From assembly GCA_964556225.1 (NCBI GenBank), contig CAZKVJ010000018.1, positions 7,935 through 71,934 of the forward strand: 64,000 nt of DNA, read 5' to 3'. The position numbers were made by a program, and so were the translations under genes. Source of the DNA: CAZKVJ01 sp964556225 (GTDB lineage: Bacteria; Actinomycetota; Acidimicrobiia; Acidimicrobiales; Ilumatobacteraceae). The notes under the pieces are model-generated. The model searched no databases. It was not told where the DNA came from and saw nothing but the letters and a program-made list of their open reading frames with translations. This document shows positions 42,378 to 49,625 of this stretch, piece after piece; the stretch's first letter is position 1; every line of letters starts with the position of its first letter.

Positions 42378-43070
42378 CTACGCGCTCGCGCTCCGACCGC
42401 CATCGGCTGGTGACACCACGTGGAGTGCCGAGCTGGCGCGGCGCTGCTCGTGGTAGCTCAGGATCTGCAGCTCGACCGCCAGATCGACCTTGCGTGCGGT
42501 GACGGTGCGGGGCAGCGACAGCACCACCGGTGCAAAGTTGAGGATGCTGGTGACCCCGGCGGCGGCCAGACGGTCCGCGGCGTCTTGGGCTGCCTCGGGC
42601 GGCGTCGCGATGATCCCGATCGAGACGGACCGCCCCTGCACGATCTGGGGCAGGTCGTCGATGTGGCGCACCCGCACCCCATCGATCACGGTGCCGATCT
42701 TGGTGTCGTCGACGTCGACGACCCCGGCCACGGGGAACCCGCGAGCGCCGAAGCCGGCGTAGCCGGCCAGCGCCTGGCCCAGGTGCCCGGCACCGACGAT
42801 GACGACCGGCCAGTCGTGGTTGAGCCCCAGCTCGCGCCGGATCTGGTACACGAGGTAGGCCACCTCGTACCCGACCCCCCGGGTGCCGTAGCTCCCCAGG
42901 TACGAGAGGTCCTTGCGCACCTTCGCCGCGTTGACCCCTGCCAGCTCGGCCAGCCGGTCCGAGGACACGTGGTCGACGTCGTCGCCCGCCAGGTCGACCA
43001 GGATGCGCAGGTACTCGGGCAGCCGGGCGACGGTGGCCTCGGGAATGCGGCGACGGGCACGGTCGGGCAT
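42378..43070 (-). CDS. rex: Redox-sensing transcriptional repressor Rex
   Basis: A 230-residue repressor that leaves DNA when NADH binds. The N-terminal winged helix contains SSDRLAELAGVNAAKVRKD followed by LSYLGSYGTRGVGYEV; the Rossmann fold has VIVGAGHLGQALAGY and ends with the usual C-terminal swapped helix. A TAGCCT box lies ten bases before ATG 43070 and a Rex-type palindrome at 43092-43109 suggests autoregulation. Likely targets in the window are both nuo operons and the heme genes. Confidence 0.94.
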   Translation of the reverse strand: MPDRARRRIPEATVARLPEYLRILVDLAGDDVDHVSSDRLAELAGVNAAKVRKDLSYLGSYGTRGVGYEVAYLVYQIRRELGLNHDWPVVIVGAGHLGQALAGYAGFGARGFPVAGVVDVDDTKIGTVIDGVRVRHIDDLPQIVQGRSVSIGIIATPPEAAQDAADRLAAAGVTSILNFAPVVLSLPRTVTARKVDLAVELQILSYHEQRRASSALHVVSPADGGRSASA

Positions 43071-43080
43071 GGCAGACGAC

Positions 43081-43086
43081 AGGCTA
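43081..43086 (-). promoter_or_regulatory. -10 element of rex-hemACD
   Basis: TAGCCT on the minus strand ten bases before the rex ATG; transcription would start about five bases before the codon. The Rex-type palindrome lies six bases upstream of it. Confidence 0.45.
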
Positions 43087-43091
43087 TGCGC

Positions 43092-43109
43092 TCGTGCACG
43101 TGTTCACGA
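43092..43109 (-). promoter_or_regulatory. Candidate Rex operator upstream of rex
   Basis: TCGTGCACGTGTTCACGA on the plus strand, TCGTGAACACGTGCACGA on the minus. It differs from TTGTG-N8-CACAA at one base in each half and sits in the spacer of the rex promoter. Confidence 0.6.
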
Positions 43110-43167
43110 AGTCGGCTCGGCGCTCCCGACCTCCATCACCGCCGGCGACCAATAGCCTGCGGCGCCG

Positions 43168-43959
43168 ATGACCCTCGACGCCGCGCTGGCCGCCGCCGCC
43201 ACCCTGGTGGCCGCCGCATTCGGGCTGTCCACGCTCGATCGGTGGCTGCGCCGGCGCCGACCCCACGAGCTGGCCTGGACGGTCGCCCTCGCCCTGTTCG
43301 TGGTGGGTGCCGGCGCGCTGTGGTGGGCCGAGAGCCGGGGCTGGGGTGAGGCCACGTTCCGGGTGTTCTTCCTCGCCGGCGCCGTCCTGAACGTGCCGTG
43401 GCTCGGGCTCGGCACCGTGTACCTGCTGGCCGGGGTGCGCTGGGGCGACCGGGTGCGCACCTGGCTGATCGGCCTGTCCGGCTTCGCGATCGGTGTGATG
43501 CTCGTCGTGCCGTTCACCGCACCCGTGCCGGCCGACGAGATGCCGCGGGGCAGCGAGGTCTTCGGTCCGTGGCCCCGGGTGCTCGCCGGCGTCGGCAGCG
43601 CCGTCCCCGCAGTGGTGATCATCGCCGGCGCGCTCTGGTCGGCCTGGCGAGTGGCCCGTGGCCGCGTCCCCGCCCTCGGCAGCGCCGCCCGCCGTTCGGT
43701 GGCCTCGCCCCGACGCCTCGCCGCCGGCAATGTCCTCATCGCCGCTGGTGCCCTCGCGCTGTCGGCCAGCGGGACCCTGGCAGGGCGCATCGGAGCCGAC
43801 CGCGCCTTCGCCGTGACCCTGCTCGTCGGGATCTGCGTGCTGTTCGCCGGGTTCCTGGTGGCGTCGAGCGCCGCCTACGCCAGCTCGCGCCGCAGCAGCT
43901 TGCCGCTCACGTTGCGGGGCAGCTCGTCGACCACCAACACCTTCCCGGGGCACTTGTAG
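43168..43959 (+). CDS. Unknown polytopic membrane protein
   Basis: A 263-residue protein with about seven hydrophobic helices: near 3-20, 35-52, 66-86, 97-116, 140-160, 190-205 and 210-230. I do not recognise a family motif. A polar Ser-rich C-terminal tail of about 30 residues lies inside the overlap with the convergent AMP-ligase (85 bases), so the tail may be less conserved. A TAGCCT box nine bases before the ATG suggests a leaderless message. Divergent from rex. Confidence 0.7.
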   Translation: MTLDAALAAAATLVAAAFGLSTLDRWLRRRRPHELAWTVALALFVVGAGALWWAESRGWGEATFRVFFLAGAVLNVPWLGLGTVYLLAGVRWGDRVRTWLIGLSGFAIGVMLVVPFTAPVPADEMPRGSEVFGPWPRVLAGVGSAVPAVVIIAGALWSAWRVARGRVPALGSAARRSVASPRRLAAGNVLIAAGALALSASGTLAGRIGADRAFAVTLLVGICVLFAGFLVASSAAYASSRRSSLPLTLRGSSSTTNTFPGHL

Positions 43960-45362
43960 CGGGCGAGGCGCTCGTGGCAGAACTCGACGAGCGCCTCCTC
44001 GTCGAGATCAACGCCCGGGCAGGCCACGACGTAGGCCTTCACGGCCTCGCCGGTGTGCGGGTGCGCCACCCCGATCACCCCGGCCTCGGCCACCCCGGGG
44101 TGCTCGAGCAGGACGTCTTCGACCTCCGCCGGGTAGACGTTGAAGCCCGAGACGATGATGAGGTCCTTGACCCGGTCGACCAGGTAGAGGTAGCCGTCCT
44201 CGTCGACGGTGGCCACGTCACCGGTGCGCAGCCACCCGTCGGGAGTGAGCACCTTGGCGGTGGCCTCGGGGTCGTCGAGATAGCCCATGAAGACGTTCGG
44301 GCCCCGCACCCACACCTCGCCGGCGTCCCCCTCGAGCGCGTCGTCGCCGTCCTCGTCGACCAGGCGCACCTCGACACCGTCGACGACGCGCCCGACCGAG
44401 CCGGGACGGATCGGCAGGCCCGCCGAGCTGCTCACCACCGGGGAGGCCTCCGTGAGGCCGTAGCCCTCGGCCAGCTCGAGACCGAAACGAGCTCGCAGCA
44501 TATCGATGGCGTCGGTCGGCATCTTCGCCGCGCCGGTCAGCGCCAGGCGCACGGAGGCGAACGCGTCGGCGGGGACGTCGGGGAGACGGGCGAAGTCGGT
44601 CCACATCGGCGGCGCGCCGGGCACCACGGTGACCTGGCGATCGCGGATCGTATCGATCGCCGTGGACGGGTCGAAGCGCTGCACGAGCACGACGGTCGCC
44701 CCGACGGCGAGGCTCACACCGAGCACCACGTTGAGCCCGAAGATGTGGAACATCGGCAGCACCCCGTACACGACGTCGCCAGCGCAGATGTGGCCCGGCG
44801 AGGTCTGCGCGTGGTCGATGTTCGACCGCAGGTTGCGGTGGCTGAGCATGGCGGCCCGCGGCGCACCCGCCGTTCCGCTGGTGAACATGAGCACCGCGAG
44901 GTGGTCAGGTTCGACGTCGACGGCCGGGAGCGGATCGGCGCGCAGCGCCTCGTCGACGGTCACCGCCCCGGCGATGGGCCCGCTCGCCACCACGGTGCGC
45001 ACGGACGGGGCCGAGCCGTCGCCGGTGAGCGTCGCCCACGAGCCCTCGCCGACCTGGTCGACCACTGCGGCCGCGGCGCCGACGGCGGCGAGCTCGGCCG
45101 CCAGCTCCCGCGCCGGGCTCATCGGGTTGAGCGGGGTCACCGCAGCACCGAGACCGACGGCTGCGAGGTAGGCGATCACGAACGTCGGGCCGTTGGCGCA
45201 CAGCAGGGCCACGCGGTCGCCGGAGGTGACCCCGGCGGCCGCCAGACCACCACGGAAGCGGGCGACCTGGTCGCGCAGCTCGCCGTAGGTCGTCGGACGC
45301 CCGCGGCTGATGAGCGCCACGGTGTCGGCGTCGTGCGAGTCGATGATGTCGGCCAGGTTCAT
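43875..45362 (-). CDS. AMP-dependent acyl-CoA synthetase/ligase
   Basis: A 495-residue adenylate-forming enzyme. The AMP-binding motif is MFTSGTAGAPRAAMLSH near residue 155, then EGYGLTEASPV, GWLRTGDVATVDEDGYLYLVDR, and the C-terminal catalytic lysine in PRNVSGKLLRRE. It activates a carboxylic acid, most likely a fatty acid, to its CoA thioester; the chain length cannot be read. ATG 45362 has GGGGGGA about nine bases upstream. It overlaps the convergent membrane protein by 85 bases. Confidence 0.88.
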   Translation of the reverse strand: MNLADIIDSHDADTVALISRGRPTTYGELRDQVARFRGGLAAAGVTSGDRVALLCANGPTFVIAYLAAVGLGAAVTPLNPMSPARELAAELAAVGAAAAVVDQVGEGSWATLTGDGSAPSVRTVVASGPIAGAVTVDEALRADPLPAVDVEPDHLAVLMFTSGTAGAPRAAMLSHRNLRSNIDHAQTSPGHICAGDVVYGVLPMFHIFGLNVVLGVSLAVGATVVLVQRFDPSTAIDTIRDRQVTVVPGAPPMWTDFARLPDVPADAFASVRLALTGAAKMPTDAIDMLRARFGLELAEGYGLTEASPVVSSSAGLPIRPGSVGRVVDGVEVRLVDEDGDDALEGDAGEVWVRGPNVFMGYLDDPEATAKVLTPDGWLRTGDVATVDEDGYLYLVDRVKDLIIVSGFNVYPAEVEDVLLEHPGVAEAGVIGVAHPHTGEAVKAYVVACPGVDLDEEALVEFCHERLARYKCPGKVLVVDELPRNVSGKLLRRELA

Positions 45363-45388
45363 GGTCCCCCCGGAGCGTGACCCCCCGG

Positions 45389-45478
45389 TCACGTCCTCAG
45401 CAGCAGCAGCTGGACGACGCCGGCCACCAGGATCGCTGCGAGCAGCAGCGCGATGGTGAGCGTGGTGGCCGGGCGCAC
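45389..45478 (-). CDS. Possible 29-residue single-helix microprotein
   Basis: A GTG-started frame of 30 codons encoding VRPATTLTIALLLAAILVAG followed by VVQLLLLRT: one hydrophobic helix of about 22 residues with a basic residue at each end. It starts five bases after the stop of the SAM hydroxide adenosyltransferase and ends 26 bases before the AMP-ligase start, all on one strand. No clear Shine-Dalgarno. It may be a real co-transcribed membrane microprotein or chance. Confidence 0.35.
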   Translation of the reverse strand: MRPATTLTIALLLAAILVAGVVQLLLLRT

Positions 45479-45483
45479 GCCGA

Positions 45484-46386
45484 TCAGGCTAGCGCTGCGT
45501 CGTCGCCGGCCCGGCTGCGGAGCCGCACCGGGCTGGACACCGCGTCGCCCGGCGCGTCGCCGGGTGCGCCGAGCACGACCCGGTCGCCCGGGGCCAGCCC
45601 CAGCTCGACGGCGGCCGACGCCCGGTCGAGGCAGATCGCGAGAAGCCCGAACGAGTCGACCACCACGCCGAGCTCGGCCGTGCCGAGGTCACCGAACGCG
45701 CCGACCACGGCGGCGGAGCGGACCCGTTCGTGGCCGAGCGCGTCGACCAGCGTCAGGCGCACCCGGTCGGTGGCGGCGAGGGAGGCGAGGTCGTCGGGCG
45801 ACACGTTCAGCTGGCAGTTGCCGTACCGGTCGACCCACAGGACCTCGGCGATGAGCTCACCGCCCTCCTCCCGGGGGAGGGGGATCACGCCCGGGAACAG
45901 CAGCCCTGGATCGATGATCTCGCCGAGCTCGGCCAGGTCGGCCCCGTTGCAGAGGTGGGCGGCGGCGGGGGCGAACACGTCACGGCCGGCGAAGGTGGCA
46001 CCCGGGGCCTGGAGGTGCAGCGCTGCGTTGGTGAGCTCGACCGCACGCTCGGCGCCACCGGCCAGCGCGACGGCGGGCGCGAGCAGCCCGTTGTCGGGTC
46101 CGACCAGCACCCCGTCGCCACCCGCCACCTCGACCGCCACCGCCCGCCGTGACGTGCCCACGCCAGGGTCGACCACGGCCAGGACCACCCCGGCCGGCAC
46201 GTACGGGATGCAGCGCGCCAGCGCCAGCGAACCGGCAAGCACGTCGAACGGGGCGATGCCGTGCGACAGGTCGATCACGCGGGCGTGGGGTGCGAGGTCG
46301 GCGATGACGGCCTTGACGATGCCGGCGAACTCGTCATCCGAGCCGTAGTCGGACAGGAACGAGATGGTGTCGTAGCGACGGCCCAT
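45484..46386 (-). CDS. S-adenosyl-L-methionine hydroxide adenosyltransferase (DUF62 family)
   Basis: A 300-residue enzyme of the SAM hydroxide adenosyltransferase/halogenase family, which splits SAM to adenosine and methionine using water. LSDYGSDDEFAG opens the family pattern; DPGVGTSRR supplies the Asp and Arg and GRDVFAPAAAHL the His of the water-activating triad, so it should be the hydroxide and not the chlorinase type. SYGN-type C-terminal motif appears as VDRYGNCQLN. A TAGCGT lies nine bases before the ATG, but a hairpin-rich leader also precedes it. Confidence 0.88.
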   Translation of the reverse strand: MGRRYDTISFLSDYGSDDEFAGIVKAVIADLAPHARVIDLSHGIAPFDVLAGSLALARCIPYVPAGVVLAVVDPGVGTSRRAVAVEVAGGDGVLVGPDNGLLAPAVALAGGAERAVELTNAALHLQAPGATFAGRDVFAPAAAHLCNGADLAELGEIIDPGLLFPGVIPLPREEGGELIAEVLWVDRYGNCQLNVSPDDLASLAATDRVRLTLVDALGHERVRSAAVVGAFGDLGTAELGVVVDSFGLLAICLDRASAAVELGLAPGDRVVLGAPGDAPGDAVSSPVRLRSRAGDDAALA

Positions 46387-46522
46387 GGTGCGGGCACGCT
46401 ACTGCCCCCGGACGCGACTGAGCCGGTGCCAACCCCCCGATGGCACCGGCTCTGTCGGCGCAGCCCTCTCGGGCGCGTCTCCCGATCGGAGGACCGATCG
46501 GCTGGTCGTCATGACCTGTGCA
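46387..46522 (-). ncRNA. Hairpin-rich candidate 5' leader of the DUF62 gene
   Basis: Read on the minus strand, three perfect hairpins follow each other: CCGATCGG-TCCT-CCGATCGG (46501-46482), GCCC-GAGA-GGGC with a GNRA loop (46474-46463), and an 11-pair stem AGCCGGTGCCA/TGGCACCGGCT with a 9-base loop (46451-46421). A fourth, GGGCA/TGCCC, lies just before the start codon. No T-run follows the 11-pair stem. A 37-codon frame (46399-46512) also spans it but its codon use is not like neighbours. Known riboswitch cores were not recognised. Confidence 0.4.
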
Positions 46523-46529
46523 TAGCGTA
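46523..46529. promoter_or_regulatory. Symmetric TAGCGTA -10 element
   Basis: TAGCGT on the plus strand and TACGCT on the minus share this 7-mer, as at 6729-6735. The minus direction leads into the hairpin-rich leader of the DUF62 gene; the plus direction would produce RNA antisense to the 3' end of proC. Confidence 0.4.
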
Positions 46530-46559
46530 CGCACGCGACCGGAGGTGAGAAAAGGGCCA

Positions 46560-46588
46560 TGTCACGATTTTTTCGTCGTCTCGTGACA
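46560..46588. repeat. Inverted repeat downstream of proC
   Basis: TGTCACGA at 46560-46567 and TCGTGACA at 46581-46588, a perfect 8-base inverted repeat around a T-rich 13-base loop. It lies 12 bases beyond the proC stop. It could be a terminator for proC or an operator for the plus-strand promoter at 46523. Confidence 0.45.
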
Positions 46589-46600
46589 CGCCGTTCACCG

Positions 46601-47392
46601 TCAGCGACCGCCGGCGAGCTCCCGGCTGCGCTGCGTGGCGGCGGCCACGGCGTCGGCGAAGGCGGCGCGCACGGCGCGATCCTCGAGCGCCCGCACGCCC
46701 GCCGCGGTGGTGCCGCCGGGGGAGGTGACCATCGCCCGCAGCGCTGCCGGGTCGGCACCCTCACGATCGAGCAGCGCGGCCGAGCCGACGAGCAGCTGGC
46801 GCACGAGCGCGTCGCTGGTGGCTCGCGGCAGCCCGACGAGCACGCCGGCGTCGATCAGCGCCTCGGCCACGAGGAACACGTACGCAGGACCGCTGCCGGC
46901 CAGACCCGTCACGGCATCGAGCTGCGACTCGGGCACCCGCACGACGGTGCCCACCGCGCCGAGCACCTCCTCGGCCCACTCGAGGTCCTCGGCGTCGGCC
47001 GAGCTGCCGGCGGCGATGGCGGCGACGCCTTGGCGCACGAGCGCGGGCGTGTTGGGCATGGCGCGCACGACGGCGACCCCCTGGCCGCACGCGGCCTCCA
47101 AGGTGGCGACGGTGACACCGGCGGCGATGGACAGGACCCGGCGTGCACCGGCGGTGACGGCCGCAGTGCAGGCGACCGGGACGTCCGGAGGCTTCACGGC
47201 GACGACCGCCGACGAGCACGCTGGCACCTCGTCGACGACGAGCAGCCCCGGGAAGGCGCCGGCGAGCTCGGCGCGCCGCGGCGCTAGCACCTCGACCACG
47301 CCGAGCGACTCGACCGGCCGGCCGGCCGCGATCAAGCCCGCCACGAGCGCCGCGCCCATGTTGCCCCCACCGACGACGACCAGATCGACCAT
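46601..47392 (-). CDS. proC: Pyrroline-5-carboxylate reductase
   Basis: A 263-residue NAD(P)H enzyme making proline. VVVGGGNMGAALVAGL is the N-terminal nucleotide fold, VVRAMPNTPALV and TGLAGSGPAYVFLVAEALIDAG the central motifs, and TSPGGTTAAGVRALED the C-terminal active-site region. ATG 47392 is preceded by TAGCCT at eight bases, with no Shine-Dalgarno. The proC-mshA neighbourhood resembles that of Mycobacterium. Confidence 0.93.
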   Translation of the reverse strand: MVDLVVVGGGNMGAALVAGLIAAGRPVESLGVVEVLAPRRAELAGAFPGLLVVDEVPACSSAVVAVKPPDVPVACTAAVTAGARRVLSIAAGVTVATLEAACGQGVAVVRAMPNTPALVRQGVAAIAAGSSADAEDLEWAEEVLGAVGTVVRVPESQLDAVTGLAGSGPAYVFLVAEALIDAGVLVGLPRATSDALVRQLLVGSAALLDREGADPAALRAMVTSPGGTTAAGVRALEDRAVRAAFADAVAAATQRSRELAGGR

Positions 47393-47431
47393 GACCGCCG
47401 AGGCTACGACCCGCCGTCGTGGCCCGGCAGC

Positions 47432-47471
47432 ACCCGGGTGAGCGGTCTTCCCCAAGGCCGCCCACCCGGGT
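47432..47471 (-). terminator. Long hairpin after the mshA-ybjN operon
   Basis: ACCCGGGT at both ends encloses GCGGTCTT-CCCC-AAGGCCGC, giving two stacked stems (8 pairs and 8 pairs with one wobble). It lies about 60 bases beyond the ybjN stop and before proC. No T-run, so it may be a GC-type terminator or a processing hairpin. Confidence 0.5.
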
Positions 47472-47531
47472 CCACCCACCATGTGTGCACGACCACGCGG
47501 GCACGGAAGGCGAACGCGGCCGGTGGGGCGC

Positions 47532-47981
47532 TCAGGGGGCGAAGGCGAGGCGCACCAGCACGGGGAACACCTGCTCGACGTCGGCGTAGAGCGTGCCGAG
47601 GATCCGGTCGAGCTCGGCCTCGTTGAGCGCGCCGAGCGGCAGCTCACCGCGGAGGAACACCGCATCCTCGTCCCCGATCGAGAAGTGGGCGCCCACGAAC
47701 CGCTCGTTGCGGCGCAGCAGGTGCTCGTACACCGCCTCGGCCCGCCGGGCCGGTGCCGGCAGCACGTACGTCTCGTAGCGCAGCGTGCGCTGGCCGAGCG
47801 TGAGCCAGACCGTGATGACGTCCTTCTCCTCGCCGCGCATCCGCACGTACCAGCGGCGCTCGTCCCCCTCGGCCCGGTCGACGGCCTCGATCACCGGGTT
47901 CGCGGTCCGAGCGGCCGCGAGCCAGGCGTCGATGCGGGCCTCGATGGCGGCCACGCCGGCGGCGTCGAACAGATCCGTCAC
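47532..47981 (-). CDS. YbjN-domain protein
   Basis: A 149-residue soluble protein of the YbjN family, related in fold to type III secretion chaperones. LGQRTLRYETYVLPAP, LLRRNERFVGAHFSIGDEDAVFLRG (as parts) and LDRILGTLYADVEQ are the typical pattern. In mycobacteria the gene next to mshA (Rv0487) belongs to this family, and the same pairing occurs here 13 bases after mshA. The molecular role is unknown; GTG start at 47981. Confidence 0.8.
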   Translation of the reverse strand: MTDLFDAAGVAAIEARIDAWLAAARTANPVIEAVDRAEGDERRWYVRMRGEEKDVITVWLTLGQRTLRYETYVLPAPARRAEAVYEHLLRRNERFVGAHFSIGDEDAVFLRGELPLGALNEAELDRILGTLYADVEQVFPVLVRLAFAP

Positions 47982-47994
47982 GACCGGCCGGTGC

Positions 47995-49206
47995 TCACGA
48001 GCAGGACACCCGCTCGTTGGCGGTGACGTCGGCGACGACACGGCGCAGGCGGGCGGCGGCGAAGGCCCACGTGTAGCGCCGCGCCCGCTCGGCCGCAGCC
48101 CGCGACATGCGGCTCGCATCGTCGGGATCGTCGAGCAGGTGAGCGACGTGGGCGGCGAAGTGGTCCGGATCGCGGTCCGCCACGAGGAACCCGGTCCGGC
48201 CGTGGTCGACCAGCGTGAGCAGCCCGCCGACCCCGCTGGCGACGACCGGCACGCCGCAGGCGGCCGCCTCGAGCGCCACGAGCCCGAAGCTCTCGCTGCG
48301 GCTCGGGACGAGCACGACGTCGGCCGCGCGGTAGTAGCTGGACAGCAGGTGATGCGGCTGCGGGGGCGAGAACGACACCTGCGCGCCGACGCCCAGCTCG
48401 TCGATGAGGGCCCGAACGCGGCTGACCTCGCCGTCGCCCCCGGGCCCCGACGAGCCGCCGACCACGAGGAGCCGAGCGTCGGGCCGGCCGAGGCGGGCCA
48501 GCGCCCGCACCGCGACGTCGAGGCCCTTCAACGGCTGGATGCGACCGACGAACAGCAGCAGCGGTCCGGGCCCGAGTCCCAGGGCGCGGCGGGCCCCGCG
48601 CTGGTCACCCGGCGCGAAGAAGGCATGGTCGACACCCGGCGCCACGACCTCCACCCGACCGGGGGGATCGCCGTGCAGGCGACGGAACTGGTGCTCCTCC
48701 GCGGTGCAGCTGACGCAGATGGCGTCGGCGCAACCGATCACGTCGAGCTCGGCGCGCTCGCGCCGGGCCGGCTCGGGATCGCCCCCCTCGGCCTTCACCC
48801 GGGCGAAGGTGTGGAACGTCGCGACCATCGGCACGTCGAGCTGGTGCTTCAGACGGTGGGCGGCCACACCGGACAGCCAGTAGTTGGCGTGCAGCACATC
48901 GGTGCCGCCGTTCGCGCGGAGGTGGTCGCGCACACCGTCGGCGAAGAGGTCGACGACGTCCGGGAGCGACTCCTTGGGCAGGTCCCACGGACCGGCCGGC
49001 ACGTGCACGACCCGGTGGTTGGGCTCGACCTGCACCTCGTCGGCCAGGCCGTGACGCCACACCCGCGTGTACGTGGTGCAGTCGAGGCCGGCGTGAGCGA
49101 GCGCCGACACGAGCTCGCGCACGTAGACGTTCATCCCTCCGGAGTCACCGGCGCCGGGCTGGGCCAGCGGCGAGGTGTGAAGTGAGAGCACGGCGACGCG
49201 TTGCAC
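47995..49206 (-). CDS. mshA: D-inositol-3-phosphate glycosyltransferase (mycothiol biosynthesis)
   Basis: A 403-residue GT4 glycosyltransferase adding GlcNAc to inositol-1-phosphate, the first step of mycothiol synthesis. The N-terminal QPGAGDSGGMNVYVRE and the ANYWLSGVA motif are diagnostic; the nucleotide-sugar site has FVGRIQPLKGLDV and PSRSESFGLVALEAAACG. Its presence implies a mycothiol-using actinobacterium. GTG start preceded by TAGGGT at nine bases. Confidence 0.9.
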   Translation of the reverse strand: MQRVAVLSLHTSPLAQPGAGDSGGMNVYVRELVSALAHAGLDCTTYTRVWRHGLADEVQVEPNHRVVHVPAGPWDLPKESLPDVVDLFADGVRDHLRANGGTDVLHANYWLSGVAAHRLKHQLDVPMVATFHTFARVKAEGGDPEPARRERAELDVIGCADAICVSCTAEEHQFRRLHGDPPGRVEVVAPGVDHAFFAPGDQRGARRALGLGPGPLLLFVGRIQPLKGLDVAVRALARLGRPDARLLVVGGSSGPGGDGEVSRVRALIDELGVGAQVSFSPPQPHHLLSSYYRAADVVLVPSRSESFGLVALEAAACGVPVVASGVGGLLTLVDHGRTGFLVADRDPDHFAAHVAHLLDDPDDASRMSRAAAERARRYTWAFAAARLRRVVADVTANERVSCS

Positions 49207-49241
49207 GGGATCGAAACCCTACCTGGATGGTCAGGCATCGT

Positions 49242-49260
49242 GACGGGCCGGTCGCCCGTC
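49242..49260 (-). terminator. Hairpin at the end of the XRE gene
   Basis: GACGGGC-CGGTC-GCCCGTC, a perfect seven-pair stem overlapping the XRE stop codon, in front of the mshA promoter. No T-run follows. Confidence 0.4.
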
Positions 49261-49612
49261 AGACGTCACCGACGAAGCTCTGGTACACGGTGAGCAGGCT
49301 CGCCTTCTGCTCCTTGGTGAGCCGCGGGTCGCGGGCGATGGCCTCGGTCACCCCCACGTCAGCGCGCGTGGCCTCCGGATCGAGGATGCCGGCCCGCACG
49401 TACAGCGACTCGGCGGAGATCTTCAGGGCGCGGGCGATCTGCTGGAGGATCTCGGCGCTCGGCCGGCGCAGACCCCGCTCGATCTGGGACAGGTAGGGGT
49501 TCGACACCCCGGCCAGGCGGGCGAGGTCGCGGATCGACTGCTGCGCGGCCTCGCGCTGCAGTCGGATGAACTCACCGAGCTCGGCCAGGCGGGTGTCGAG
49601 GTCGTCTCGCAC
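49259..49612 (-). CDS. XRE-family transcriptional regulator
   Basis: A 117-residue single-domain regulator. The helix-turn-helix lies at about residues 25-60 (SIRDLARLAGVSNPYLSQIE followed by RGLRRPS). The rest is the typical actinobacterial C-terminal helix (ARDPRLTKEQKASLLTVY). The frame follows rsiG by 13 bases, so it is third in a moaD/thiS-like, rsiG, XRE operon. Target unknown. Confidence 0.85.
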   Translation of the reverse strand: MRDDLDTRLAELGEFIRLQREAAQQSIRDLARLAGVSNPYLSQIERGLRRPSAEILQQIARALKISAESLYVRAGILDPEATRADVGVTEAIARDPRLTKEQKASLLTVYQSFVGDV

Positions 49613-49625
49613 CGGCGTCGGTGTC

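Noticed and set aside
45377..46348. 323-codon plus-strand frame over the SAM hydroxide adenosyltransferase
   Set aside because: Ser/Thr/Pro/Arg-rich shadow of a well-supported gene; no start context or recognisable motif.
46399..46512. 37-codon leader peptide before the DUF62 gene
   Set aside because: Third-position GC is clearly lower than in neighbouring genes and the frame simply crosses the hairpins; kept only as part of the leader.
46387..46522. SAM-IV riboswitch before the DUF62 gene
   Set aside because: The leader contains GGTCATGA, which recalls the class, but I see no GGCAACC-type core or the expected junction, so no known riboswitch is called.
46559..47287. Plus-strand frame starting MSRFFRRL downstream of proC
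   Set aside because: After about 15 codons it is only the antisense of proC, and the ribosome-binding spacing is poor.
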